From contig JANQAB010000002.1 of the NCBI GenBank assembly GCA_024707265.1, positions 1,012,188-1,076,187 of the forward strand: a DNA stretch of 64,000 nt. The letters are read 5' to 3'. The DNA is from Sporocytophaga sp. (GTDB lineage: Bacteria; Bacteroidota; Bacteroidia; Cytophagales; Cytophagaceae). Within the stretch, counting starts at the first letter, position 1; the number at the start of each line of letters is the position of its first letter. This document shows positions 1 to 10,800 of this stretch, piece by piece. The position numbers were made by a program, and so were the translations under genes. The notes under the pieces are model-generated. The model did no database searches and was not told the DNA's origin. It saw only the letters and a list, made by a program, of their open reading frames with translations.

Positions 1-75
1 ACTATCAGCCAGATGCTTGATAGTATCCAGAAAGGCTTGACAGTTTCTGCTTTCAGAAGAATTTCTGTAAACTAA
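1..75 (+). CDS. C-terminal end of a truncated upstream gene
   Basis: Frame 1 is open from the first base to a TAA at 73-75 and gives the last 24 residues of a protein whose start lies outside the window. The tail ends in ...AFRRISVN. It is too short to assign to a family. A strong hairpin terminator follows 25 bases later, which supports this being a real gene end. Confidence 0.6.
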   Translation, partial: TISQMLDSIQKGLTVSAFRRISVN

Positions 76-100
76 TTAAAAGCTCAACTTTTAATAAAAT

Positions 101-129
101 AAAAAAGTCCCGAATTTCGGGACTTTTTT
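101..129. terminator. Bidirectional intrinsic terminator
   Basis: A perfect GTCCCG/CGGGAC stem with an AATTT loop is flanked by six A on the left and six T on the right. It can therefore end transcription of the rightward gene fragment at 1-75 and of the leftward LRR gene. Confidence 0.85.
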
Positions 130-148
130 ATTTTCGTCTTTCTTCTTT

Positions 149-1021
149 TTATTCGAAGTGAATTGTAGTATTGGGTAATAAGGCTTTTATTTTATCTTGT
201 TCTTTCTTAGAAAGCTCATTTCCAACCAGAACAAGTGATTTAAGATTTTTTAAGTTTGCTATTTCTAATGGCAAAGTGGTCAGTTTGTTCAATGCCAGAT
301 CAAGTGTTTCAAGAGAGGTTAAAGTTGCCACAGATTTCGGTAGCTCTGTCAATGCGTTTTGTCTTAAGTTTAAGATCTTGAGATTTTTCAAATTCCCAAA
401 TTCGTAAGGAAGTGTCGTGATTTTATTTTTGTTCAGACTTAACTCCTTGAGATGTACCAGTTTTCCTATAGCAGGAGATACAGTTGTTATCTGGTTGCTA
501 TTAAGATCTAAAGATAACAGAGCCGTCAATTTTCCGAATTTATCAGAGATTGTATTTGCTTTGTTATTGAAGAAGTTAAGTTTTACCAGGTAAATCAGTT
601 GATCACTGTTTGCTGGCAGATCTGTCAGTATTTTAGAGCTAAAATCTGCGCAATAAACAACTTCAGGTTCAAAAAAAGCGCCATCCAGGTCAAAGCATTC
701 GCCCATGCAGCTTTTTTCAAGTTTTGCAGCGGCATCTTCTTTTCCAAGTTTCATTGCACTCACAAAATCTGTACATAGCTCTGAGCTGAAGAATCCCATT
801 TTCTTACCTAAAAGATCCTTTGCATATGCTCTATGATAATAAGCATCTGCAAAATCAGGTTTTAAGCTAATTGCGTTGGTAAATTCCCCAATGGCCTGGA
901 TATATTCTTTTCTATTGAGACTTGCTAATCCATTTTCATAATAAGCCTTAGCATCAGGCTGATTAAAACTGGAAAGCGTTATGAAAATGAAAATAAGGCC
1001 TACGGTAAAAAACTGTTTCAT
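149..1021 (-). CDS. Exported TPR / leucine-rich-repeat protein
   Basis: 290 residues. The first ~25 residues form a hydrophobic signal peptide (MKQFFTVGLIFIFITLSSF). Residues ~27-72 look like a tetratricopeptide unit (ENGLASLNRKEYIQAIGEF ... ALKPDFADAYYHRA type). From ~140 to the end there are about six leucine-rich repeats of the LxxLxLxxNxLTxLP class, typical of bacterial and plant intracellular Ras-group LRRs. Such proteins act in protein-protein binding, and no enzymatic motif is seen. It is probably periplasmic or on the outer surface. There is no clear sorting domain. The gene stands alone between a terminator and the pepP-like gene, so its partner cannot be guessed. Family assignment is secure and function is unknown. 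Confidence 0.8.
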   Translation of the reverse strand: MKQFFTVGLIFIFITLSSFNQPDAKAYYENGLASLNRKEYIQAIGEFTNAISLKPDFADAYYHRAYAKDLLGKKMGFFSSELCTDFVSAMKLGKEDAAAKLEKSCMGECFDLDGAFFEPEVVYCADFSSKILTDLPANSDQLIYLVKLNFFNNKANTISDKFGKLTALLSLDLNSNQITTVSPAIGKLVHLKELSLNKNKITTLPYEFGNLKNLKILNLRQNALTELPKSVATLTSLETLDLALNKLTTLPLEIANLKNLKSLVLVGNELSKKEQDKIKALLPNTTIHFE

Positions 1022-1152
1022 AGGAGTAGTATTATTCCTTTTGGATTTGTACTTGAGCTTTTAAACAAAGGTTACAATAAGTTTTTCACAAAAAATGCTA
1101 CCTCCTCATATTCAGAGGAAGATTTTTTTGAAAGCTGTCAAAGGTACAAAAA

Positions 1153-2448
1153 TTATTTTCCGGAATTCATTAGTTCTTCAATTTCGTCAGCTTCAATTGG
1201 AATATTTTCCATAAAATCGACCGGACCTTTTTCTGAAAGAAGTATATTATTTTCAATCCGAATGCCCAATCCTTCTTCCTTAATATAAATACCTGGTTCA
1301 ACGGTAAAAACCATTCCGTTTTCAAATACGACATTTCTGCTGCCTACATCGTGTACATCCAGACCAAGATAGTGACTGACACCATGCATAAAATATTTTC
1401 TGTATAATGGATTGGCGGGATCTTGTCTTTTAACTTCCTGAGCATCCAGGAGTTTGAGTTTTATTAACTCTTCCTCCATAATTTTTCCTACAGTTTCATT
1501 ATAGGTTTTATAGGTATTACCTGCAACCAGCAGCTTTTTGGCTTCTTTCATAACCTTAAGGACAGCATTGTAAACATTTTTCTGTCTTGGGGAATATTTT
1601 CCATTTACCGGTATGCTTCTGGTGAGATCAGCAGCATAGTTGGCGTATTCTGCTCCAAAATCCAAGAGCAGTATGTCTCCATCCTTACATTTTTGGTCGT
1701 TTACTACATAATGTAAAATACAGCTATTTGCGCCAGATGCGATTATGGATTGATAAGCAGGCCCCCGTGAACGGTTTTTAAGAAATTCGTAAGCTATTTC
1801 AGCCTCAATTTCGTACTCCATTACTTCTGGTTTTACGAAGTTTAATACTCTTCTGAAAGCTTTTTCTGTAATATTCACAGCAGTTTTCATCAGCTCGATT
1901 TCTTCTTCCGATTTTATAGAGCGGAGCTTATGAAGGATGGGAGCTGATCTTTCATAAGAATGTAACGGATAGTGTTTTTTACACCATTTTGCAAATCTTT
2001 CTTCTTTTGACAATACCTGTTTATCAGCTCTGGTATGCTCATTGTAATTTAAGTAAATTGAAGAGCAGTCAAATATTATAGAGTTTAATACAGATTCAAA
2101 CTGAGAAGACCAGTAAATAGTGGGAATCCCTGATGTTTCTGCAGCTTCGCTTTTAGTAAGTTTGTTTCCTTCCCAGGTGGCGATATGTTCATTAGTTTCT
2201 CTGATAAAAAGAATTTCCCTTAAGGATTCACTTTTTGCATCAGGAAATAAAACAAGAATAGTCTCTTCCTGGTCTATACCTGAGAGGTAGAATAGATCGT
2301 TATTCTGGCGGAATGGCAGAGTACCATCAGCGTTTGTTGGAAATATATCATTGGAAACAAATATTGCAATGGATCCGGGTTTGAGGTTACTAACAAAATT
2401 TGATCTGTTTCTTACAAAAAGCCCCTTATCAATAGGTAGGTATTTCAT
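1153..2448 (-). CDS. pepP: Xaa-Pro aminopeptidase (aminopeptidase P, M24B)
   Basis: 431 residues, normal for cytoplasmic aminopeptidase P, which removes N-terminal residues preceding proline using two Mn or Zn ions. The N-terminal half is the AMP_N domain (NDIFPTNADGTLPFRQNNDLFYLSG). The C-terminal pita-bread fold carries the metal ligands: the two aspartates in LLLDFGAEYANYAADLTRS, the histidine in MHGVSHYLGLDVHDVG, and the glutamates in VEPGIYI and RIENNI. The ATG start at 2448 is followed at once by a normal N-terminus. It is divergent from the subtilisin-like protease gene with only a ~35 base gap, so their promoters must overlap. Confidence 0.92.
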   Translation of the reverse strand: MKYLPIDKGLFVRNRSNFVSNLKPGSIAIFVSNDIFPTNADGTLPFRQNNDLFYLSGIDQEETILVLFPDAKSESLREILFIRETNEHIATWEGNKLTKSEAAETSGIPTIYWSSQFESVLNSIIFDCSSIYLNYNEHTRADKQVLSKEERFAKWCKKHYPLHSYERSAPILHKLRSIKSEEEIELMKTAVNITEKAFRRVLNFVKPEVMEYEIEAEIAYEFLKNRSRGPAYQSIIASGANSCILHYVVNDQKCKDGDILLLDFGAEYANYAADLTRSIPVNGKYSPRQKNVYNAVLKVMKEAKKLLVAGNTYKTYNETVGKIMEEELIKLKLLDAQEVKRQDPANPLYRKYFMHGVSHYLGLDVHDVGSRNVVFENGMVFTVEPGIYIKEEGLGIRIENNILLSEKGPVDFMENIPIEADEIEELMNSGK

Positions 2449-2489
2449 TTTAAAGTAATTTTATAAATCGTTTTTGAAAATTGATGTTT

Positions 2490-4031
2490 ATGAATAAAAT
2501 AATAAAAACCATATTCTTTTGTTTCATCTCAGTTTATTCATTTGGCCAGAATAAATACTGGGTTAATTTTAAGGATAAAGATATTCAGAATTATGATTAT
2601 GAAAAGTATTTAAGCGCCGAAACGATCAAAAACAGAAAACGATTTAATCTGGCCCTTTATCAATACTCCGATGTGCCAGTTAATCCGGAATATATTAAAA
2701 CTCTCACTAAATCCGGGATAGGCATCGAAAGCAAATCAAGATGGTTTAATTCTGTTTCAGCATTTCTTACACCAGACCAGTTGAAGCAAGTATCAGGGAT
2801 GCATTTTGTTGCATCAGTGGAACCGGTTAACAGAGATATTATCATTACTGGAAGTGAAACCAATTTGAATCCGGAAAACTATCATATTGCGATGATACAA
2901 ATGCAGTCTAGCGCTATGTTGGCTAAAAATCTTACAGGGGAAGGTGTTACTATAGGTGTTATAGATGCAGGTTTTCTACAGGCTAATTCGGATAGGTATC
3001 TTGTTCATTTGTTTGAAGAAGAAAGGGTTAAAGGTCAGAGAGATTTTCAGGACCCATCCAGAAAGGATATCATGAGTGAATCTGCCACTGATGCTGATTC
3101 TCATGGAACTACAGTACTCCAGATGATAAGCGGGTATTACCCCCAGCAGAAAACTCAGACAGGTCTGGCTGTAAACAGTAATTTTTATCTAGCAAGAACA
3201 GAAAACGGAGCGAGAGAATACAGGGGAGAAGAAGATAAGTGGATTGAAGCAATTGAATGGTTGGATAGCTTAGGAGTAAGGCTGGTGAATACCTCTCTGG
3301 GATATGCGATAAATATGGATGATCCTAAAGAAAATTACAAGCCGGAAGAAATGAACGGTAAAACCACCAGGATAAGTAAAGCAGCTCAGACTGCAGTGGC
3401 AGATAAAGGAATATTTGTTGTTGTTTCTGCAGGAAATGAAGGAAGTAATCCTGGATGGAGAATTATTTCTTCTCCTGCTGATGCAGAAGGAGTATTATCT
3501 GTAGGAGCAACCAGGGACAGGTATTGGGATAAAATTTCTTACAGTAGCATAGGTCCGGAGTTTTTAAGTTACATGAAACCAAATGTAAGTTGTTTTTCAC
3601 CCAATGGTACCTCATTTTCTGCTCCCGCTGTTGCAGGATTTGTCGCTTGTCTGATGCAGATGGATCCGAATAAATCCAATAAGGAATTAAAAGCTATTAT
3701 GGAGAAAAGCGGACATTTATATCCTTACGGAAATAATTTTATCGGATATGGAGTTCCTCTGGCTTCAAGAGCAATAACCTTAATGGAAAATCCAGATTTT
3801 AAATTAACCCATTCTGATGAAAAACATGTTTCAGGTTCCAAGGTCCAGATAAAGATTGACAAAAATCTTAATGCAGATGTAGTTCTATTTCACAAAAAGA
3901 ACGAAACAATTGTAAAATATCAGGAAATCGGTACTGTACACAAGGGTAAACTGAAAATCAAGAGAATACCAGGAATCGCCAGAACTACGGTTGCTTTCGG
4001 TCAGGAAGTGCTGGAGATCATCTGGGACTAG
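2490..4031 (+). CDS. Secreted subtilisin-like serine protease (S8)
   Basis: About 514 residues from the ATG at 2490. A TTG at 2481 and an ATG at 2484 also lie in frame, but 2490 gives a clean signal peptide (MNKIIKTIFFCFISVYSFG). The peptidase S8 triad is visible: Asp in GVIDAGF, His in DADSHGTTV, Ser in NGTSFSAPAVAGF, and the oxyanion Asn in SAGNEGSN. An inhibitor-like prodomain occupies roughly residues 20-130. The ~80 residues after the protease are a short beta-type tail that does not clearly match a type IX sorting domain. It is likely an exported protease for nutrition or processing. It is unlinked to neighbours by function. Confidence 0.88.
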   Translation: MNKIIKTIFFCFISVYSFGQNKYWVNFKDKDIQNYDYEKYLSAETIKNRKRFNLALYQYSDVPVNPEYIKTLTKSGIGIESKSRWFNSVSAFLTPDQLKQVSGMHFVASVEPVNRDIIITGSETNLNPENYHIAMIQMQSSAMLAKNLTGEGVTIGVIDAGFLQANSDRYLVHLFEEERVKGQRDFQDPSRKDIMSESATDADSHGTTVLQMISGYYPQQKTQTGLAVNSNFYLARTENGAREYRGEEDKWIEAIEWLDSLGVRLVNTSLGYAINMDDPKENYKPEEMNGKTTRISKAAQTAVADKGIFVVVSAGNEGSNPGWRIISSPADAEGVLSVGATRDRYWDKISYSSIGPEFLSYMKPNVSCFSPNGTSFSAPAVAGFVACLMQMDPNKSNKELKAIMEKSGHLYPYGNNFIGYGVPLASRAITLMENPDFKLTHSDEKHVSGSKVQIKIDKNLNADVVLFHKKNETIVKYQEIGTVHKGKLKIKRIPGIARTTVAFGQEVLEIIWD

Positions 4032-4071
4032 TTGATTTCGATTTGTCAGTACTTATGAGTTAATTTGTTTA

Positions 4072-5305
4072 ATGAAAGATTATGAAATTTTTACCCTGAG
4101 CAATGGGCTCAGGGTTGTTCATAGATTTGTATCCCATACTAAAATAGCCCATTGCGGATTTGTGCTGGATATTGGCAGCAGGGACGAGCATCCGGAGGAA
4201 CACGGCATTGCGCACTTTTGGGAGCATATGGCTTTCAAGGGCACACAAAAACGCAAATCTTTTCATATCATCAACAGACTTGAAGTATTCGGAGGCGAGT
4301 TGAATGCATATACTACCAAAGAGAAAATCTGTTTTTATGCCTCAATCCTTGATGATCATTATGAAAAAGCTGTAGATCTGCTGGCTGACATAACTTTTAA
4401 TTCTACATTTCCCGAAAGAGAAATAGAAAAAGAAAAAACTGTCATACTTGAAGAAATGTCCATGTATGAAGACTCTCCTGAAGAGTCTGTGCATGAAGAT
4501 TTTGAAGAGCTCATTTATGGCAAACATTCTTTAGCCCATACTATTCTGGGAAAAAATAATACAGTTAAATCATTTCAGAAAAAACATTTTATTGATTTTC
4601 TACAAGAAAATCTTGACACCAGGAAGGTCATATTTTCTTCTGTCGGTAATATTCCTGTAAGTAAAGTAAAGAAACTTGCAGAAAAGTATTTTTCAGAAAT
4701 TCCACTTAGAGCAGTTAAGAAAAGAAGGAGTCCATTTAATTCTTATAAGCCCAGAACTCTTGTGGTGAATAAGAAAATTCAGCAAGCGCATTGTATATTG
4801 GGCAATAGAGCTTATTCTATCAAAGATGAAAAGAGGTTACCCTTTTTTATGCTTATAAATCTCCTGGGAGGGCCAAGTATGAATTCAAGGTTAAATATGT
4901 CTCTGAGGGAAAAACATGGTCTTGTATACAACGTTGAGGCCAATTATAACTCATTTGTTGATACTGGCAACCTTTCAATATATTTCGGAACTGAAAAGAA
5001 GCAGGTCGAAAAAAGTCTCAACCTGGTAAAAAAAAGAATTAAGGAAACTCAAAGACAGCCCTCTTGGAAGTCTTCAATTGCACACGTGTAAGGAACAGCT
5101 CATTGGCCAACTTGCAATGGCAGAGGAGAGTAATATTTCTTTTATGCAAATGATGGGAAAAAGTCTACTTGACCTTGGGCAAATTGAAGACCTGAATGAG
5201 ATATTCAAAAAGATCCGAAAAACATCCGCTCTGGAGTTACAGGAGATTGCGGAAGAAATCTTTGATGAAGATCAGTTTAGTTACCTCACCTACCTTCCTG
5301 AATAA
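4072..5305 (+). CDS. M16 zinc peptidase (processing-peptidase family), frame broken near 5045
   Basis: The reading frame 4072-5091 and the overlapping frame ending at 5305 together encode ~410 residues, the length of a single-chain mitochondrial-processing-peptidase-like M16B protein. The HxxEH zinc motif is HFWEH near residue 45, with the downstream glutamate in EKEKTVILEEMSMYED. The C-terminal lobe has the expected LREKHGLVYNVEA region. The frame shifts by one base at GGAAACTC (about 5044-5048). Removing one A restores KELKDSPLGSLQLHTCKEQL, a typical M16 stretch. The gene heads a tight unit with the O-methyltransferase (5 bases downstream) and the lytic transglycosylase. Confidence 0.85.
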
Positions 5306-5310
5306 ATATA

Positions 5311-5952
5311 ATGGAATTTATATCAAAAGATCTTGAGCATTATGTGGAGGAGCATTCTACTCCTGAGTCAGACCTGCTAAAGAGACTTGACAGAGAAACC
5401 CATGCCAAGATTTTAATGCCGAGAATGGTTTCCGGACATATACAGGGAAGATTTCTTTCGATGATCTCTCATATGATTAAACCTCAGATGGTGCTTGAAA
5501 TAGGCACCTTTACAGGGTATTCAGCTATCTGCCTTGCCGAAGGTTTGCCTCCGGAAGGAAAGCTTATTACAATTGACGTTAATGAAGAAATCGAGTCTTT
5601 CGCACGTAGCTTTATTGAAAAGTCAGATAAGGGGAAGCAGATTGAGCAGAAAATAGGTAATGCCCTTGATATCATTCCAGAGCTCGATATGCAGTTTGAT
5701 CTTGTATTCATAGATGCGGATAAAATCAATTATCAGAGATATTATGATCTGGTGTTTGATAAGGTTAGACAAGGAGGATATATATTGGCTGATAATGTAC
5801 TTTGGAGCGGTAAGGTATTTAAAGATATCCCCAAGATGGATAAAGATACCAAAGCACTTATGGATTTTAATGACATGGTTCAGAATGATGACAGGGTTGA
5901 AAATGTGATGTTGCCTGTCAGAGACGGACTTTTACTGATAAGAAAAAAATGA
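5311..5952 (+). CDS. SAM-dependent O-methyltransferase (MTF3 / caffeoyl-CoA OMT family)
   Basis: 213 residues, the normal size of this Mg-dependent class I methyltransferase family. SAM-binding motif I is VLEIGTFTGYSAICLAEGL (~residues 61-79). The acidic motif FDLVFIDADKINY and the metal-site DNVLWSGKV follow in the right order. The substrate is probably a catechol-like small molecule but cannot be deduced. It starts 5 bases after the M16 gene and its stop overlaps the start of the next gene by ATGA, so all three are likely translated from one mRNA. Confidence 0.88.
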   Translation: MEFISKDLEHYVEEHSTPESDLLKRLDRETHAKILMPRMVSGHIQGRFLSMISHMIKPQMVLEIGTFTGYSAICLAEGLPPEGKLITIDVNEEIESFARSFIEKSDKGKQIEQKIGNALDIIPELDMQFDLVFIDADKINYQRYYDLVFDKVRQGGYILADNVLWSGKVFKDIPKMDKDTKALMDFNDMVQNDDRVENVMLPVRDGLLLIRKK

Positions 5953-7817
5953 TAAGAAAAGGATTGTTTGTTTGGTTATTGTTCATTCACCATCTTTTAC
6001 TTGGCCAGATACCAGAAGTGCCTGCAAAAATATATTTTGCCAATATGGAGCTGAAGCTTACGGATAAAGCCAGAAAGACTATTCAAACGGAGGTGAACAA
6101 TCTCTATAGACATCCGAAATATCTAGATTTAAAGGTCGAAAAAGCTGATTTATATTTCCCCCTTATAGAAAAAGTTTTTAGAGAAGAGGGGTTCCCGGAT
6201 GACTTTAAATACCTGGTTATCCAGGAAAGCAGCCTTGTGCCTGATGCAGTTTCTTCATCCAATGCAGTTGGGTATTGGCAATTTAAAAAGGAAACAGCTA
6301 TTGAAGTAGGGTTAAGAGTGGATCGGGATATAGATGAAAGAATGAATATTATTTCAGCAAGCAGAGGAGCAGCGACTTATATAAAACGGCACAATGTGAC
6401 ACTGGATAACTGGGTATATTCCTTAGTAGCCTATAATACTGGTCTTACTGGGGTCAAGTCTCATCTTGATAAGAAATATATAGGAAGTCGGAAAATGGAA
6501 ATTGACAGTGATATTCATTGGTATTTCAGAACATTTCTTGCTCATAAAATTGCTTTTCAGGACAAGGTTGGTAAAAATCCTAAACCTTCATTCAAGCTTG
6601 TGGAATATACCAATTGCCACCATAGGTCGCTTGCAGAAATTGCGGAAGAAACAAGCATTGCCAAAGAAGATGTATTAAACTACAATAAATGGGTTCTGTG
6701 CCGGAAAATACCTGACGACAAACCCTACGTAGTGGTATTGTTTTCAAAAGCGGATCAGCAGATCGTGATGGCAAGTCAGAATGAATCAGATAAAGACACG
6801 CATGAGCGAAAAGGGGGATGGCATATATTCAGAAGGAAACATGAAAATATACCTGACATTCCTGTAGGCGAAATTCCTATATTGTCAGAGATAAATGGAT
6901 TAAAGGTGATCAAAGCAAAAGAAGGAGATTCATTTGCCAAGCTAGCCTATCAAGGAGGAATTACTACTCCCCATCTTTTAGCTTATAATGATCTTAATAC
7001 TTTCGATAAAGTTAAACCAGGTAAAATATATTATCTGGAGCCTAAAAGAAGTAGAGCGCTTGTAATGTTTCATACCGTTAAACCCGGAGAAACTCTGCAA
7101 GACGTCTCCGATCAATACGGAATAAGAGTCAATGATATTAAAAGGAAAAACAGGATGAAGCTGTCAGAAAAGGCACTTAAACCTGGACGCGTATTATGGC
7201 TGAAGAAAAGACGTCCTAAAGATACACCTGTTGAAATTAAGCCTGTGGATATTGAAAAGGTTTCTGAGACTGTAAAGGCTCCGGTGGAGAATACTGAAGT
7301 TATCAAAGAAACGAAAACTGAAGAAAAACAGGAGGTGAAGGTAGTAGAGGTAAAGCCTGAACTAAAACCAGAAGTGAAGCCAGAGGTTAAAAATCAGGTG
7401 GATGAAGCTAAAGATGAGTCTATATTTATGAATAGCTATATCAAGACGACCGACCCGGATACTGAGAAAAATTATCAGGTTCATATTGTAGAAGCAGGTC
7501 AGACTCTATACGGAATCTCTAAAATGTATACCACAACGGTTGATTCTCTTAAATATTTTAACTACCTGGAAGGGGGATTGAAACCAGGATATCAGTTAAA
7601 AATCAGAGAGATTAATACTGCCCGTAATACCGGAAATACAAGAGATAAGGGGGCAGGTTCAGGTAATTTTTTCATTCATAAAGTAGAGAAAGGAGAGACA
7701 CTTTACAGCATTTCAAGAAAATACAGCGTTTCTGTAAAGGAAATTCAGGAGTGGAATAGCAAAAATGATAATGCCGTTTCGATCGGGGAAGAATTAAAAA
7801 TTTTGAAGGTTAAGTAA
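5949..7817 (+). CDS. LysM lytic murein transglycosylase (MltD-like)
   Basis: 622 residues. A signal peptide (MIRKGLFVWLLFIHHLLLG) is followed by an SLT transglycosylase domain (~residues 75-200) with the catalytic glutamate in YLVIQESSLVPDAVSS and the SNAVGYWQFKKETA and AYNTG motifs. Four LysM-type peptidoglycan-binding modules follow (about residues 315-365, 375-420, 510-560 and 575-622). Between the second and third is a Lys/Glu/Pro-rich linker containing VKPELKPEVKPEVK. It cleaves peptidoglycan glycan strands in the periplasm. The start overlaps the methyltransferase stop (ATGA), so translation is coupled. Confidence 0.9.
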   Translation: MIRKGLFVWLLFIHHLLLGQIPEVPAKIYFANMELKLTDKARKTIQTEVNNLYRHPKYLDLKVEKADLYFPLIEKVFREEGFPDDFKYLVIQESSLVPDAVSSSNAVGYWQFKKETAIEVGLRVDRDIDERMNIISASRGAATYIKRHNVTLDNWVYSLVAYNTGLTGVKSHLDKKYIGSRKMEIDSDIHWYFRTFLAHKIAFQDKVGKNPKPSFKLVEYTNCHHRSLAEIAEETSIAKEDVLNYNKWVLCRKIPDDKPYVVVLFSKADQQIVMASQNESDKDTHERKGGWHIFRRKHENIPDIPVGEIPILSEINGLKVIKAKEGDSFAKLAYQGGITTPHLLAYNDLNTFDKVKPGKIYYLEPKRSRALVMFHTVKPGETLQDVSDQYGIRVNDIKRKNRMKLSEKALKPGRVLWLKKRRPKDTPVEIKPVDIEKVSETVKAPVENTEVIKETKTEEKQEVKVVEVKPELKPEVKPEVKNQVDEAKDESIFMNSYIKTTDPDTEKNYQVHIVEAGQTLYGISKMYTTTVDSLKYFNYLEGGLKPGYQLKIREINTARNTGNTRDKGAGSGNFFIHKVEKGETLYSISRKYSVSVKEIQEWNSKNDNAVSIGEELKILKVK

Positions 7818-7880
7818 TATTTTGACTTAACTTCAACAGAAGGTTTTCTACAAATTATCTAGATTTAAGATTAAAGAAGC

Positions 7881-10800
7881 TTGGTTATCAAAAATCTAGA
7901 TAAAAAAGGTTTAAACTTGATCCTTGAATCTGCTCCTGTTCCATTAATTATTACAGACAGGGCTTTTTCAGTACTCTATCTTAACAGAAAGGCAAAAGAT
8001 CTGTTAGGTGAAGAATACGTTGCGCTCGAGGAAGACAGCTTACTTGAAATTTTTTCTCAGGATCTCAATCCAATTCCTTCTTATAATGCTTTGCCCGATA
8101 GTCCTTCCCGAGTGCTTATAGCGCCATATGGGAAGGAAGGAAAGTTTTATGAAAGTGAACTTATTTATGACAAATCCGGCGATCAGACACTACACTTCTG
8201 GCTGAATGAAAAACAGGGCGGGTTCCTAAAAGGGGATTTTGCCAAACTCTTTGACTCAGTTTTGGAAGGAATTTTTTTAATTGGTAATGACGGTATCATT
8301 CTCGAGGCGAATCCAGCAGCAGCAAAAATCTATAATCTGTCCATCGACACAATAAGAAATATTAATATTAAAGATCTCTTTCCTCACCAGACTGTAGAAG
8401 ATCAAAAGAGCTACTGGAGAGGATTTATGAAGAATAAATTCATTGATGGGTTTTATAAGTATAAAATCAGCGAAGAGGAAGTCAGATATATACAGTTCAG
8501 AGGAGTAGCAGACTTTCTACCTGGTATTCATCTCGCGGTATTTGAAGATGTTACCGAAATGACAAATACAGGTAAAGCCTATAGATCTTCAGCCGCAAGT
8601 CTTAATGCCATTTTTGAAAATAGTAACGAGTTAATATTTCTTTTCGATCTTCATGCGAAGATTGTCACTGCTAATACCAAAGCTTTTAAATGGTTAGAAG
8701 AGTTACTCAATACTAAAGTTGTACTCGGCACCCCACTTGAAGACCTTGAAAATAAAGGATTATCGTTTTTTTCTGTTTCTTTTTTTGAAGAAGTGAAAAA
8801 GGGATTAACATTGGTAAAAGAATATGAACTTTCTTTAGCCACGAATGAATTAAGCTGGGTCGAAGTAGATTATTTTCCTGTGTTTGAAAATGAAGTAGTA
8901 CTGGGAATCTGTATCAAAATTACTGACATTACAGTAAGAAAAAGGACTCAGACTGTTCTTGAAGAAAAAGAAGCACGGTTTCGTTCTTTATTTCTCAATT
9001 CATCAGACCTCATAATGGTTTTGGATGAATCTGGTACGATAAAGTATTCAAGTCCTTCAAGCAGCAGGATCATTCAGATGAGTCCAGAGGAATTGAGTGG
9101 TAAAAAATATTTGTCATTTGTTCATTCAGAAGAGAAGGAAAACCTAAATAACCGATTTGAAGAAATTTTATTGAATAAAATTCAGGTTTCTGTAGAGCAC
9201 CAGTTCATTTCAGAAAGCGGTAAAACAGTATATGTAGATTGCATCTTCAATAATTTGACTGGAGACCCGTATGTTCAGGGAATAGTAGTGAATATGCGGG
9301 ATATTTCAGAATCAAAGAGCAGGGAGGAATATTTACTATTACTTGAAAGGGCGATAGACAATAGTAAAAACGGAGTTATCATTACAGATTTTTTGCAGGA
9401 GGATAATCCCATCATCTATGCTAATAGTGCAATTGAGGAAATTACAGGATATCCGATTGATGAAGTAGTAGGAAAGAATAGCGAATTTCTGCTTGGCCCT
9501 GAGCCGAATCTTAAAAATCTGAAACAAAAAGCAGAAGTTAAAAATAATTCAGTCCCTGTTAGGACAGTTGTAAAAAGCTATAAGAAAGACGGAACTTTAT
9601 TTTATAAAGAAATATCAATTTCTCCGGTTTACAATACAGAGGGGGGCTTAACAAATTTAATCGGAATATTAAATGATGATTCGGAAAGGATAATTGCAGA
9701 AAAGTCTTTGCTAGAAGTCTCTAAAGGGATTGAAGATAATAACTCCAGTGCTTTTTATGCTTCCCTTGCAGGGCATTTAGGTAAGCATTTTGCTGCTGAC
9801 CAGGTACTTTTCATTGAGAGAGAAGATGGAGGAATGATAATTAAAGGACAATGGAGATCCCAGTTTGGAGAATTCACCATTTCAGATGATTTAAAGAACC
9901 CTTTCTGGTCAAGAGTATTCAGTGAAACCTCATTTTTCCACTATGAAGAGGAATTAAAGGAGTTTCCGGAAATTTATAACAAAGGTATTCGGAATCTTTG
10001 TGCATTGCCATTAACAGGGAATTCAGGTAATTTAATCGGGGTTATATTATTATTGAGAAAAGGAAAATTTTTAAATCATGCCTTTCTTGAAATAATATTA
10101 AATCTGCTTTCATTACGTCTGCTTGCTGAATTCGAGAGAGACAGGAATATTTCTGCATTGCTGTCAAGTGAGGGGAAATTCAGGAGCCTTGCGGAAAATT
10201 CTCCGGATATCATCTACATTATAAATCTTGAAGAAAGAAAGATCAAATATTTTAATAGAGATAAAATATTTGGATTTTCCGCTACTGACCTAATTTATTC
10301 AGATGCCTGGGAAAGAATAGTTCATCCTGACGATGTGAATAAAGTTGCCCGACACTGGAATAAGTATTTAAAATCCAAAGGAGTGGATAGTGCTTCCATA
10401 GAGTACAGGCTGAAGCACAAAAATGGTTATTATGAATGGGTCAACAATCGTCACGTAATAATAGAAAGGGATCAAGGAGGAAAGCCCTTGAATGTGCTTC
10501 TGAATATTACCGTTATAACTAATAGGAAAAAGAGCCGAAGATGCTTTAAGAGAAAACCAGGCACGGTTGACGGCATTGATAGAGAATACAAGTGATATAG
10601 TCTGGTCAATCAATACACATTATCATTTCACGACAATGAACAATGCTTTTCAGGCATTTGTAAGAAAATATTTTCACTATGAAGTAAGGGTTGGGGATAA
10701 ATTAACTGATATTTTTCCTTCACAGGTCAGAGATTATTGGAAGGAACAGCATACAAGGGCTCTGAAAGGAGAACGATTTGCAGTTGAATTGCAGATCCCG

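Noticed and set aside
7012-7420. Lys/Glu/Pro repeats in the LysM protein as a possible separate element
   Set aside because: In-frame linker between LysM modules; ordinary for cell-wall proteins.
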